Shown here piece after piece: positions 11,496 through 23,040 of a DNA stretch of 64,000 nucleotides (the first letter of the stretch is position 1; each line of letters opens with the position of its first letter). The position numbers and the translations under genes were made by a program. The notes beneath the pieces were generated by a model that had not been told where the DNA came from, searched no databases, and saw nothing but the letters and a program-made list of their open reading frames with translations. The stretch covers positions 2,006,020 to 2,070,019 of the forward strand of contig JAGGNK010007559.1 of assembly GCA_017590115.1 (NCBI GenBank), in the 5' to 3' direction. Origin of the DNA: Montifringilla adamsi. Its lineage: Eukaryota > Chordata > Aves > Passeriformes > Passeridae.

Positions 11496-12089
11496 ATATC
11501 CTTATTTTGGCCCTTTTGGGGGAGGGGCTGTTGTTGTTGTTTCCATTTGGAGTCAGCTTCCTGTGTTTACTTTGCTGCTGCTGGGCCCACTTCTGCTGTT
11601 TACTGCTTTTCACAGCTGCAAAGCTCCAGGAAGGTCTCCCCAGCTCTTCCTGTGCCTTTCCAAAGGACATCCCGGGCAAGCAGGTGGGGCTGGAGCAGGG
11701 ATCAGGAGCCTCCTGCTCCTCCTGTCCCCACCAGGCTCCATGAGGTCCATAAAAGCCCTTTGTAAATAAAGGCTTCTGCAGTTTCCTGGAAAAAGACTCA
11801 AAGTCCTCTCAGGCAGCACCTGGAAGGTTCTCCACGGAGGCAGCTCTGGTTTACTGTGTGCAGCACCTGCCTGGAAACTCCTGCTGCTCCCCAGGCCTGT
11901 CCTGGTGCCTTAGGGGTCATCCCACAGCCCCCTTGGAGCACTCAGCAGGGTCTGCCCCGTGTGGCATCATCCCCTCTCAGGTGTTTTTCATCTTTTTCTG
12001 TCAAACAAAGCCCAGGTGTGACATTGCTGGGACGGGCACTAAAGGCAGGAGGGGTTTCCCCAGCAAGGAGCCCCGTGCCAGAGGTACAT
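11496..12089. other. Non-coding stretch, nothing recognised
   Basis: Moderately GC-rich, with overlapping short open frames on both strands and no familiar product. Confidence 0.5.
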
Positions 12090-12400
12090 GGGGTCAGTCA
12101 GGGAATGGTTTGGGTTGGAAGAGACCTTCAAACATCATTTAATCCACCTCCTGTGCTGTGAGCAGGGACACTTCAGCTGGGTCAGACCAGAGCCACGTCC
12201 TGCCTAAATCTGAATATTCCCAGGGATGGGATATCCACATCTTCTCTGGGTGACTTGTGCCAGTGTTCACTCCCCTCATGGCAAAAACTCCTTCCTTCAA
12301 TCTCACCTCAAGCAGCTCAAAGCCATTCCCCCTCCCCACACACAGCCCAGCAGCCTTCCTCCTCTTATCTCCTCCTCATCAGCAGCACCAGGGGCGTGCT
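12090..12400 (-). mobile_element. CR1 LINE, 3' fragment
   Basis: Reverse complement of CR1: GAATGGTTTGGGTTGGAAGA then GACCTTCAAACATCATTTAA, CAGGGATGGGATATCCAC, TCTCTGGGTGACTTGTGCCA, TCACCTCAAGCAGCTCAAAG. Longer than most CR1 pieces here but still only the 3' untranslated region and the end of the ORF2 region. Confidence 0.93.
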
Positions 12401-15094
12401 GATGGAGCCACGCTGGAAACCTGTCCCCAAAAAAGCTTTGACTTCCTGTGCTGCCCTGGCTGGGCAGAACTTCTGCCAGGCTGAGTTATTTAAAGGATGC
12501 AAAGGCACTCTTGGAGGAGGCCTCTTCTAAAAGCAGCGAGGAGGGGAAGAAAAGAGCAGTTTGCATTGTCTGTGCCGCTGGGCTGGGGAAGCAGCACCAC
12601 CTCCCACCCACTGCCACCTCCAGCTGACAGCTGGGGAGGGGACTGCCACTTTTTGGCAGAGCTGGGGGCTGATATTTCCATACTTGGCTGGCATCCTGCT
12701 GCTAACACTTTCTTCCCAGTAAAAATTTCTCCTCCTCAAACGTAAGCACTCTCCTTTAACTTTTTTTTTTTTTTTTTTTTTTTGCAAGAGGGGAGCGAGT
12801 ATTTCCAGGATCCATCATGGATTTCTGTTTCTATCATGGAAATAGCATGGCCAAAGGGAGAAGCTCCTCCCCTTCCCCTGAACTGCTGTGGGAATGCTGC
12901 AGAGCTTAATCCAACTCGTGCCAGCAAAATAATAATAATAATAAAATAATAAAGGTGCTCCCAGGCTCGGGGTGGGATTGTTGGGTGTGTGGATTGTTGT
13001 GTGGATTGTCCTGTGCAGGACAGAACTCAGAAATCCTTGGGGGCCCTTCCAACTCAGCATTTTCTGTATTTTATATCACTCTAAAGAATTTCAACACTTT
13101 TCTGTACCTGGGGGGAAAGCCTCACATTGTGTCCACAGGGAATTGAACTTGAGAGACTTTAAAGCACCAAGTGTTGATTAAATGCTCTTAAATGCCACCC
13201 AAAGTCATATTTCCCTGATTTTCCTGTGTTTTCAGGGGTGTGAACAAGCAGCAGCAGCAGAAGTGTTAAAGTGCTGCCTCTCAGGAGGACAGGAGGGATG
13301 GGAATCATCCAACAAAACCAGGAAAGAGGGAGAGGAAGGGCACAGCAGTGAAGGACAGGAAGGTGGAGATGAAAAACAAGGAGAGCAGAAGGATGGACCC
13401 AGAAAGAAAAGCTCCCAGCAGCAGCAGCTCCAGACTGTCCTCAGGGAGAGATGGGGCAGGAGGAAAAGGAGAAAAAGTGACATGAGACCCTTCCTTAGGA
13501 AAAAAAAAAGAGAAATATTTCACTCTAAAAAACTGAAAACCCAAAGATTTTGCAGGAGAACTGAGAGGGAAATGAAGTTTTTGTGAGACACCAGGGCTCA
13601 TTCTCTCCTCTGCCTGCAGGTATTTGGGGCTCTGAGCTTTCTGGGCCTCCCAGGCTTTTCTTCTTCTCTTGCTGACAGCCAGGAATTCAGAAAACACACA
13701 AGATGTCACATTAGTGAAGGTTTTGCTTTATCTTTTTGGCTGTGTTTTTGTTTCTTTTTTCAGCTGTTTCATCCAGAGTGGCCAGGGAGGGCAGCCAGGT
13801 GACAAAGAGAGCAAGACAAATGCCTTTGGTTGCTTATCAGAATCTCATAATTGAGCAATCTCCTTATTACAGAAACATTTCAGGGCTGGCCCCTGCCTGT
13901 GCTGGGCAGTTGGGCTTTGCAGGGAATTAAAGAAATTGCTGATTTTGCAGGATGAACTTCAAATGTAAAGCTCAGCCTGAGTATGTAGAAGAGAGAGAGA
14001 TTTGGATTTTTCTGAGGAGAAAACAGAAGGTGAAAAGCTCTCCAGGAATTCTCTGAATACATTTACCTGTTGAGAGATTTCTCTTTCCCTTTGAGATCTG
14101 CGTTGGGACTAATTATAATTTTCAGCAGAGCAATGACATCCAGATTCTTTCTCCTTTCTAATGGCTACAATTACTAATTTTTTTAATTAATTACTCACAA
14201 ATCCACAGATCTGGGATCCCTGTGCATTGTCCTTGGCTCAGACCCACAGAAAACAATGGCTGCAATCCCATACATGCTCTGGCACTCACTCAATATCCAG
14301 CACATTCATTTATGCTAAATTTACTCCTGTTTTCAATATTTCCAGCGTGCCCTAACCCTTCTGACCTACAATCTGCTGTAAATCCCTTTTACTACTCCCT
14401 GACATGAGGCTTTATAAATCATGAGGGGCACTGAGATGATCCTAGAGCCCAGCCCGGGGCTGCAATTGGAAGGCCAGGACTGTGGGCATGGTTAACAGGC
14501 ACACTTTGCACATGGCTCAATCTCTGGCCTTTAAAGAAGAAAAGAAAGCCAGGCTGCTGCTCCCTCCCTCTATCACTTTCTTTCTCAGCTCTCTGAGTTA
14601 TCATTCCTCAGAACCCACATCTTGGAGATACCTGCCACCAGCACTGCTCTGAAATCCAGGGGGTGCAGAGATCCAGCTGCTCCCCAAAGTCTTTCCCAGA
14701 GCAGAGAGAGGCTCCAAACGTTTTCCTGCCACGTTTTGGAAAGTTCAGATATTTTGCTGTAACTGGAGCAGAGCTGTGGCCCTGTGTCCATCAGCCAAGA
14801 GCCTGCAAAGGTGACAGTTTTGTATGGAAATGCTTGGCCAAATATCCTGAGGATTTGGGGTGAAAAGGGAGGATTCAGGTTCCTGTTGGAATCAGTGGAA
14901 AGGTCCCTGTCAGCTGCCCTGGAGGTTATTCTGATGACATTTTTGGGTGGCACTCATTTCACTGCCTGCTCCTGAGGGATAAATTGGAAGTTGCTCCTGA
15001 TCTTTAAAAGGAGACTGAGATGAGACTCAAGTGGGGACACTTCCAATGCAAATGCCTAAAATGAGGGAGGATGAACCCATCTTTTATGCCTCAG
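12401..15094. other. Non-coding stretch with two simple repeats
   Basis: Holds a 23-nt poly-T (12761-12783), a short (AAT)n at 12928-12953 and a (CAG)4 at 13248-13260. About 14045-14200 is AT-rich and repeat-free with TAATTA cores and may be a non-coding element. The frame 13182-13586 (+) is rich in Lys/Glu/Gly, has no domain I recognise, and lies opposite an equally open - strand frame. No gene called. Confidence 0.5.
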
Positions 15095-15365
15095 GAATCA
15101 CAGAGCCACAGAAGGTTTGGGTTGGAAGGAGTTTCAATCCCATCCAGTTCCCATCCTGGCATCTTCCACTGTCCCAGGCTGCTCCAAGCCCTGTCCAACC
15201 TGGCCTTGGACATTCCAGGGGTCCAGGGGCAGCCACAGCTTCTCTGGGCACTTGTTGCAGGACCTCCCCACCCTCCCAGGGAACAATTCCTTCCCAAAAT
15301 CCCATCCAAGCCTGCTCTCCATCAGTTTGAAGCCATTCCCATGTCAGCCCTGGTCGGTGCTCAGG
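15095..15365 (-). mobile_element. CR1 LINE, 3' fragment
   Basis: Reverse complement of CR1: AATCACAGAGCCACAGAAGG, TTTGGGTTGGAAGGAGTTTC, CCAACCTGGCCTTGGACATT, CCAGGGGTCCAGGGGCAGCC, CCATCAGTTTGAAGCCATT. The several 60-150 codon frames on both strands across it are byproducts of the repeat. Confidence 0.94.
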
Positions 15366-16071
15366 ACCCTTGGGAAGGCTCCTGTCCTGCCCTGGGACAC
15401 TGCATGGGATCACACCAAACCCATCCCTTGATTTTTGCAGGTCTGAACCTGCAGCTTCCTCCTGTTTGTGTTTTCCCCACCATTCCCAGCCAGCTGAGAG
15501 TTTCCTGCAGGAATTGATTTGTTTTCAGGGCAGGTACATGACAAAAAAACTTCCCAGGGCAAACCCATCCGTGAGCAGAGATAATTCTGTGAGTAAAAAT
15601 CACACCCATGCTGCTCTGCCCATCAGCCACTGAGTGAGGCTGTGATTTCCCACTTTTCTTGGCTAGTCCCCTCTGAAAATTAAAACAAAAAAATCTTTTT
15701 TTTTTTTTTTCTGATTGCAGCTTTAGAGGGCATTACACCCCTCTGGAGGAGAGGGAGACCACGCTGCTGTAGGTAAATAAAAAGGGAACCTGAATGGGTT
15801 GCAAAAATAATGACAACAAAACTGAACCAGAAGAAAAAAAAAAAAAAAACTCTTAAAAAGCAGAGTTTTTCCCCTGGCAGCCCTTGCAGTGACACACAAC
15901 TGCTTCTCACAGGATCCTCAGGGTGTGCAGAGCCCGTGTGGCTGCAGCCAGCCCTGCTGGGGATGTGCTGCACCTCGGGCTGCCCCTCCTGGCCCCTTCT
16001 CACCCCTTTTCCAGCTGCAGTCCCCGCACAGGCATCTCTGCCAAAGCCAGCTGGGCTTGGAGGAGGGGAAG
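15366..16071. other. Non-coding stretch with poly-T and poly-A runs
   Basis: Poly-T at 15696-15710 and poly-A at 15834-15849. A 273-codon frame on the - strand (15680-16501) crosses the homopolymers and then the whole LTR at 16072-16379. It is not a gene. Confidence 0.6.
16066..16071. repeat. Target-site duplication, left
   Basis: GGGAAG, identical to 16380-16385 on the far side of the LTR. Confidence 0.88.
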
Positions 16072-16379
16072 TGTCACAATAGGACACGAAATAAAACGAC
16101 ACACACGCTGCAGCCTTCAAGGTAAAAGAGGGGAAGTTTATTTTCTGACTCCAACATTCATAGATTTTCAAAAGTGACAGTGGATTGGAGGATGAAAGTG
16201 CCACCTCTCCAATGACACTGACAAACCAACAGTCCATCAAATTTCTCCTCAACATTGTTATAAAACAATAATTATAACAATGTATTGTTATAAAACAAGA
16301 ATTATTTACATAAAAGTGCGTGAGAAACTTCATTACAAGAATGTAAATATCAGAAGGCTTAGAAGAACTCAGAAGAACA
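16072..16379 (-). mobile_element. Solo ERVK-type LTR with 6-bp target duplication
   Basis: 308 bp. On the - strand it starts TGTTCTTCTGAG and ends TTGTGACA, with AATAAA near its 3' end (+ strand TTTATT at 16138-16143). Both sides carry the direct repeat GGGAAG (16066-16071 and 16380-16385), the 6-bp duplication typical of beta-retrovirus-like (ERVK) integration. No internal genes are present, so it is a solo LTR left by recombination. This is the best-defined insertion in the window. Confidence 0.92.
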
Positions 16380-16385
16380 GGGAAG
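16380..16385. repeat. Target-site duplication, right
   Basis: GGGAAG, identical to 16066-16071. Confidence 0.88.
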
Positions 16386-16842
16386 TGTCCCCTGTGCCCT
16401 CTGCTCTCTGTGGAACTGCAGCAATCAGGGAAATAATCCCGATTTTCTTCACCTGCAGGATCAGCTGGAGGGGTTGCTGCACTATTTGAAATCCATTCCA
16501 TGCTTACAGGGGGGTTTTTCCTGTCTCTTCCATCCAGATCAATGCTGGGATATAATTCATTCTTGATTCCTGACTCATCCGTGAAGGGAAAAGAGAATGA
16601 GATCAGGTTTCTTTCATAATTTTCTTTATTTAATTTGTTTTACTGAATAGACAGAGGCTTCAGATGCTTTACTATTCATCCTTCATTTCCAATGAAAGTA
16701 TCAGAACAGGTGAGAACAAAGAGGTTCCTTCACCTGCAGAACAGAAAATGATAGGAAAAAAAGAATTATTGCAAATACCCATTGTGACCTGTAAATATGG
16801 CCACTGTAAATATTAGGAGTAGGAAATATTAAATATTTCCTG
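16386..16842. other. Non-coding stretch, nothing recognised
   Basis: AT-rich sequence without open frames of note. No named repeat seen. Confidence 0.5.
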
Positions 16843-16893
16843 ACAATAATAATAGGAATAATAGGAATAATAAGAATAATAATAATAATAGTA

Positions 16894-16930
<37 letters not shown>

Positions 16931-17032
16931 GGAAATAATAATAATAACAATAATCATAAAAATGGGAAGAAATAATAATAAGAAATAAATAATAACAGGA
17001 AATAATAATAGGAAATATTTTTTAATGAAAGC
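16843..17032 (+). repeat. AAT microsatellite with GGAAATAAT variants
   Basis: (AAT)n with its purest part at about 16893-16930. It is flanked by degenerate units such as AATAGG and AGGAAATAATAATA that repeat several times, so longer units appear to have formed around the core. Confidence 0.95.
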
Positions 17033-17807
17033 ATTTTGAAGAAAAAAATTATTTGAATTTCCATTCTAGAAGGTTTTCCCAGTTGTGATGTGAATGAACT
17101 GTCCAGCACTTTGGGAACATCCCACTCCCCACGTGTGCCACCAGCAGTGCTCGGGATTGGGATGCAGAGGCTCAATCCAGTGTCCAATGGCTCCAGACCA
17201 TTCCCAAAGAGCTGAAATTGATGAGAAAAAAGACTTAACGTAGTCAAAATCAGCAGGGATTGAAGGGATGGAAGGTTGGAGAGAAGAAAAACTTTGATTT
17301 GCAGCCTTTGAACCTAAAATTATTCTTATTATAAAATTATATCATATATTATATATAATTATATATTCTTATTATAAAATGATTCTTATTCACTCTCTGC
17401 AGGGAAGAAGGGTGAAATTTCACATTTTTCCTGAAGAAATCCAAGGGCATTGGATTCTGGAAGCCAGTTTGAATGGTGGGATCAGCTCCCACGGGGCTTT
17501 CTGGGGTTTGTGGAGGCACCTGCAGCAGGGTATGGAGCAGGGGGTGGCAGTTCCAAGAAAAGAGCTTGGAAACAAAGAGGGGAAGCAGAAATGCAGAGCT
17601 CTGACCGTGCCTTGGACTGGGGCTGGGAAGTCATCCATAACCCTGTGCAAGGCTGGCCTTCCCAGGAGCCATTGTCTGAGTCCTGGCAGGATTTGTGCCT
17701 GTGCTTTCTATGGAAGAGCTCCCCAAATTATTCCAATTATTAATATTACAAAAGATTTCCTATTATTATTAAATAGAATATTTCATAATGGGAATGGACA
17801 ATGAAGT
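17033..17807. other. Non-coding stretch, nothing recognised
   Basis: No gene or named repeat. A short TATAATTATATA run lies at 17325-17380. The 141-codon frame 17379-17804 (+) overlaps open frames on both strands and has no recognisable product. Confidence 0.5.
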
Positions 17808-17995
17808 TTCTTTAAGTTTCAGAGGAGTTGGCAGCATGGGGTGGAAGCTTTTTGGTCTCTTCCCAAATTCATCTTTTCCTTGGGAGATTCACTGGCAAAA
17901 CAGGACAGGTTTTATGGGTGACTTTGTTCTTTCGGGGTTTGTTTAAGGAGGTTGGTTTTTTCCCAGTTCATAAGATTTCAAGAACAAAAACCCAA
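17808..17995 (+). repeat. 188-bp direct repeat (R2), copy 1
   Basis: Matches 20952-21139 with about three or four substitutions and no indel that I can see. Begins TTCTTTAAGTTT and ends CAAAAACCCAA. Unknown family. Both copies carry a short open frame in the same phase, but the identity is too high for that to be informative. Confidence 0.92.
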
Positions 17996-18001
17996 GATAA
18001 T

Positions 18002-18004
<3 letters not shown>

Positions 18005-18062
<58 letters not shown>

Positions 18063-18122
18063 TTATTATTATTATTATTATTATTACTACTACTATTACT
18101 ATTACTATTATTACTACTTAAT
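18005..18122 (+). repeat. Compound TTC / TTA / TAC microsatellite
   Basis: About 18 perfect TTC units (18005-18060) pass into about 8 TTA units (18061-18085) and then mixed TAC/TAT units. The TTC part is pure pyrimidine on this strand and purine (GAA) on the other. It starts 9 bp after R2 copy 1 ends. Confidence 0.97.
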
Positions 18123-20951
18123 ATTATTATTAGGAAATATTTAATCTTTGCTATTCCTAATGGGCGCTGGGATTTAATTCCTCCTCACTCAATTCCTGCA
18201 GTGCCAAGGGGAAGAAGATCCCACAGCTGGCAGCTTGTGATCCTCAAGCTCTCCATAAAAATCTGCATTCCTGCAGGGAATTTGGGAAGGTTTTTCTTCC
18301 TCAGAGCACAGGTTCATATCGAGACAAGTCCCTGAAAGTGGAAAGCAAGGCAGCTCCTTGGGAAGGCATTTTTGAGGAATGCTGCCAACCTGTATCTACT
18401 GGCCCTGGCTGAGCAGGGGATTCCTTGACAGGCACTGGGAGGATGTTTTAATTAACATTTCAAGAAAAGCAGGGGGAAGAATGATTCTTCAACTTCTCAA
18501 AGGTCAGAAGGTGCTCAGACATCACAGAATTGGATAGAGGGCAAGAGCCTAAAGAGACAGAGAGCTGTCAAAGCTCTTGGACAGCACAGCCCCTCAGAGG
18601 AGTTATTTTCTTTCTGTTATCAGGTGAAATGGAGCTATCAGAGAATGAATCTCCTGCTCAGACACGCTCCAGAGAAAAGGCAGAGCTGGAGGGAGGTGCT
18701 GCTCTTCAGAGGGTCTCTGCTGCTCTGGGCCAAAGGGATGAGGGTGATTAAAACAAAGAGTTGTGGGATTCTTTTGTAACTTTATTAAATCCCCCACAAA
18801 TGGATGTGATCCCTAGACACTGAAAAGTGGGAAAGGCTGACCAGATTATTCTTTGCCAGGCACGGTGCAGGGCACCTCCCATCTTCTGTCACGGAAGAGA
18901 TAAAAGATGAAATCTGCAACAGGAAAAGCTTTTCAACTCCAGTTCTTGTCCTGCTCCATGCAGAGCCCATCAGCCATGCTGAGCTCACTCAGGGCTCGCC
19001 ACTGCACTGCACTTGAACTCTTAAACTGCTCAATTTAGCTTTTCTTTGAGCTGGGACCCCCACATCCAGCTGGGTTTGTATGAAAGAGATGGTTTTACCA
19101 CTGGGAATCTCATTTATCTGACTGAACTACCCTCAAAGCCTGCACATCAAGAAATGACCACTCTTTACTGTGCACAAAAAATGCCTCACATCAAAATCTG
19201 AGCATGCCTGCAAGTATGAAATCCCCCAAAAGTGCTCCTATTAACAGGATGTGCCCAAACAAACAGCTCCTCAGCACCAAAAATTGCAAAAAACACATTA
19301 AAAGTCAATTTATATAAAAAATAAAACCTCCTTTCATGCTGTTTCAGTGATAAAAAAGGCATCATGAAGCTTTCTCAAATTTTAAAATCATTTCAGTCAA
19401 GCTTACATTGGATGCAGGGTGGGAATAATAATGAGGCAATGCTATTAGGTGAGAATTTTTTAGGAATGGCTGTGGGAGATGCTGGGAGCTGAATGATGAG
19501 CCTACTGGAAGGAAAAATTGAACCCAGCTTCCAAACTCTCACAGAGAACCTGCACACCTACAGGAAGGAATTTTTAGGAAGCCGAAGATGTGACAAGAGA
19601 CTTTTGACAGCTCAAATGCTCTTTCAAGTGCTGAAAATAGATCATTTCCCCATCTCTTTCCCCATCCTAGGCAGGGTGGGAAGGGTTCTCAGTTAAAATG
19701 TGAAGTTTGCTGCTGTCTGTGGCTGGAGGTGACACAAAGGTTGCAGGACAAGAATAGAGTGGGATTAGCTGAGCTCTAATCCCACCGGTGCCGTGGTGCC
19801 TTCACCTACGGAGAGCCTTGCACTGCTCCAGGGAAACGTTTTAAACCTGCCCTCCCAAGCCTGATTGATCCCCTTCTATCTCCTTTTCTACCTCATACCA
19901 GCATCAGGAACTGTTTTAGTTGTTCCATTTAAGCTGCCCAAAACAGAGCTGAGGGGGGATCCAGGAGGAGAGTGAGCCCCAGGCTGAGCGTGGAGCTCGT
20001 GTTCGGATCCAGCTGAATCCCAATGCTTGGATGGGACAAATGCTGCTGGAAATATCCCAAAATGCCAGCAGAACAGCAATGTTGGCCCATCAGAATATAA
20101 ATTATTCCCACCTCTGCAGTGCCTCGTGGGTTTATAGTTAATAAATTCAAGTTTCACAGGCAGGCAGAGCCCAGGGAGGGAGAGGAGCTGTGGAAGCACC
20201 AAATATTCCAGTAAATTGCAGAAAGGAAGCACTGCCATTCCCACGGAAAAACAAATGGGAGCTGTGAGCTCCCTGCCTGGTGGGTGGCCAGGGCAGCACT
20301 GGTGCTGTGATCCACAGCCTCCTGGAAAACCAGAATCCTCAGGATTTAACTGCACAGCTCTCCAGAGCACAAAACAATCGGGCAGGGTGGAGGCGGCTCC
20401 GGAGCAGGCATAAATCTTTCTTCCCTCTGCTCGAATCTCACGCTGATAGCAGAGTTTTCTTATCAGCCTCTGATGGCAAGGAACGAGGATCTAGATAAAG
20501 TTGTTTATTCCAGTCAGGTATTGGCATGATGTGAGAAAACACACTGGGAGACCAGATGTTCCCGAGCTGGCCACCGCAGGCGTTTGCTCAGGAGCAGGAA
20601 AAATGATTTTTCCTCCTTTTCCCTGGCCTTGCTTGGCCTGTTGTTATTTCCTACGAGCACCTCGGTGTTTTCCTCCATCAGCTGGAGCAGAGCCCGGGTC
20701 CTCCCCTCCTGCTACATCTGTTTTCAAAGCAGTTTTTGAGAGCTCTCCACACAAAAGTGATAAATCCTCCTTGGGATGCGGGGAAACACTGGGCTGAGGA
20801 TGATGAAGGGAACTGAGGCGTGTTCTTGGTGATCCCTTTGACCAATCTTACAGAGGATGGTGTTGAGTTAAATTTATCTCCTGTATATCAGGGAATCAAG
20901 TTGCAAGATGTTTCAACTGCCTGGGCACCAGAGCAGTGAGAAAGGACAATC
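18123..20951. other. Non-coding stretch, nothing recognised
   Basis: 2.8 kb without a named repeat or credible gene. The AT-rich block 19120-19420, with few open frames and no repeats, is a weak candidate for a conserved element. The 160-codon frame 19888-20370 (-) overlaps open + frames and matches no family I know. Confidence 0.5.
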
Positions 20952-21139
20952 TTCTTTAAGTTTGAGAGGAGTTGGCAGCACGGGGTGGAAGCTTTTTGGT
21001 CTCTTCCCAAATTCATCTTTTCCTTGGGAGATTCACTGGCAAAACAGGACAGGTTTTATGGGTGACTTTGTTCTTTCGGGGTTTGTTTAAGGAGGTTGGT
21101 TTTTTCCCAGTTCATAAGATTTCAAGAGCAAAAACCCAA
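20952..21139 (+). repeat. 188-bp direct repeat (R2), copy 2
   Basis: Same orientation as copy 1 at 17808-17995 and about 3.1 kb away. Flanks differ: copy 1 runs into a TTC tract, copy 2 into ordinary AT-rich sequence. Both are preceded by GGACAAT within 12 bp. Confidence 0.92.
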
Positions 21140-22930
21140 TGTGAAGTGTTCTTTGATTTTGATTAAATGTTGACTCTATTAATTAAAAAAAAAAACACAA
21201 GAAGAGCTGCACGGCCTCATCTGTCTGCAAAGTGTTTCTAGTCTCCAAACATAACAGGGGCTAATCAAATGTCTACATAATCTTCTCTTTTAACCTTTGG
21301 AAGAGGAATTTTTTCCAGCCTGGCTATACCTGGAGCAATCAGCATGGCAGGACTCAGCAGAGAGGAACAAAAAAAAACCTGCTGGAAAGCCCTTCATTAA
21401 CCAATCTGAAATGAAAGCATTCAATCTTAATCCTGTCACCAGGGTTCCCTAATTAAGGGAATGGGCAGATTTATGAGGTTTCTATTTTTACCGCCAGCCC
21501 GGTGCGTTCGGTGCCGCGGAAGTGACGTTAGGGCTGGCCGGAGCCAACGGGAGTTGTGTTTCAATTATCCCAGGAGAACTCCCGTGTTCTCCAGCTCCCA
21601 CAGCACCTCCCCAGCTTCCAGCAGAAAACCTCAGGCAGGGCTCCAAGGGATTCACACGAGCTCGAGCTGCAGCACTGTTTTCCTTTCGTGTTTCACCTTT
21701 CCCAATCTTTTCCACATTATCGCCATGAAATCCCGATCTATTGCAAGGCCAGTGGAAGGCAGGGGGTGAATTTTCTTCCTGATCAGGCTGGAAAAAGTTT
21801 TAGAGGTTCCTATAAAGTCGTCAGACATCACTCACTTTTGCAGTGGTGACAGAAATTGGACAGATGGGATTAGGAAGGAGAGGATAGAGGAGTGTTGGGC
21901 CACCTGTAAATGGATGAAAAGTGAATTTAGATGACAAAAGGCAGAGAATTTGTAGGAGAGAGCTGTCCCTTCTTGCCCTCTGGCAATGCTGGCACCACTT
22001 CTGTGTCTACCACAGCATTTTTTGGAGAAACTTCCTCACAAACAACTTGGTGGGACAATGAGGGACCTTCCATGGAACAGCCTTAGCCCCTTCCTTCCCC
22101 CTCTGTTTGCAGTTGTCTTTAGTGATGCTGCTGGGGGAAAAGAGAAGATGGGAAAAGTCCGAATTTCAAATTCAATTCCTTCAGCAAGTGACAATCTTCA
22201 ATTCAAAAGGCAAAGAATCACCCCAAAAATCACACAAATCCAAAACCAAAGAAACCATTAATCCAATTTCCAGAAGACAAAAATCCAAGCTCTGAGTGCT
22301 TTCAGGATTTTGTTCTTACCGTGTATTGATGGAAAGCTTTTAGCCTTACCCCTATATTTAGCATTGCAATAAATGTTCTGCATCCCCACGCTGCCATCAC
22401 TGCTCATTTAAAAGCTTAAATAGCTGAATTTATGACAGGTTTTCTTTCTGATGCCACTGTTTTCATGCTCATGAATTATAGATCCAGCTCTAGAGAGTGT
22501 GCTGGTGTCAGAGTAAAACTGATCACTCATCTTTATGGAGAGAAAAAATAACATAGGAAGAGGCTCTGTGACAATGGACAAATTTATTGGCTGGGGAGGG
22601 GAAAGGGTCTTTTGTGGAATCTGTCAGATTTTGCCTTTTTCATTACGACGGGAGGAGCAGGAATTTGATTTCTGCCAGCAGCCCAAAGAGCAGGATAAAT
22701 GAAACCCTGTCACAGGCCAGATCCCGGTTCCCTTTTCCAGCAGGGATGGCCCCTCACTTCACTTTAATTTATCAGGACCTCTCCCAAACCAAGCATTTCT
22801 TTGTGGATTCTGACCTGGCCACTCTCCACAGCCAGAATTCCACATTTTCCTGCTGCTGACCAGCATTTCTCTGCTGTAGCTCCACTCCTCCTTCCAGTGG
22901 ACTCTGTTAGCAAGGAATTCCTCTCCTGGA
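21140..22930. other. Non-coding stretch with a CpG-rich patch and a candidate regulatory block
   Basis: 21488-21560 has about nine CpGs in 70 bp and a GTGACGTTA CRE-like site, unlike the surroundings. 22320-22500 is AT-rich and repeat-free with AAATAGCTGAATTTATG-type sequence, so it could be a conserved element. No gene recognised. Confidence 0.5.
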
Positions 22931-23040
22931 ATTCCTTCCCTCCTCCCATCAGCTGTGCTGGGAGAAGTGGGCAGATTTTTCACATTGAGTCTCACACCAT
23001 GTTGAGGAAGAATAAAATATTGAAGTTATTTTTGCTGCAA
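22931..23040 (+). repeat. About 105-bp diverged direct repeat, copy 1
   Basis: Shares with 23965-24068 the ordered blocks TTCCTTCCC, GGGAG-AGTGGGCAGATTT, TCTCACACCA, TGAGGAAGAAT-AAATATT and TT-TTGCTG. Differences are substitutions plus small gaps. Confidence 0.8.

Noticed and set aside
15680..16501. 273-codon open frame on the - strand
   Set aside because: It crosses a poly-T and a poly-A run and reads through the complete solo LTR at 16072-16379. No domain is recognisable.
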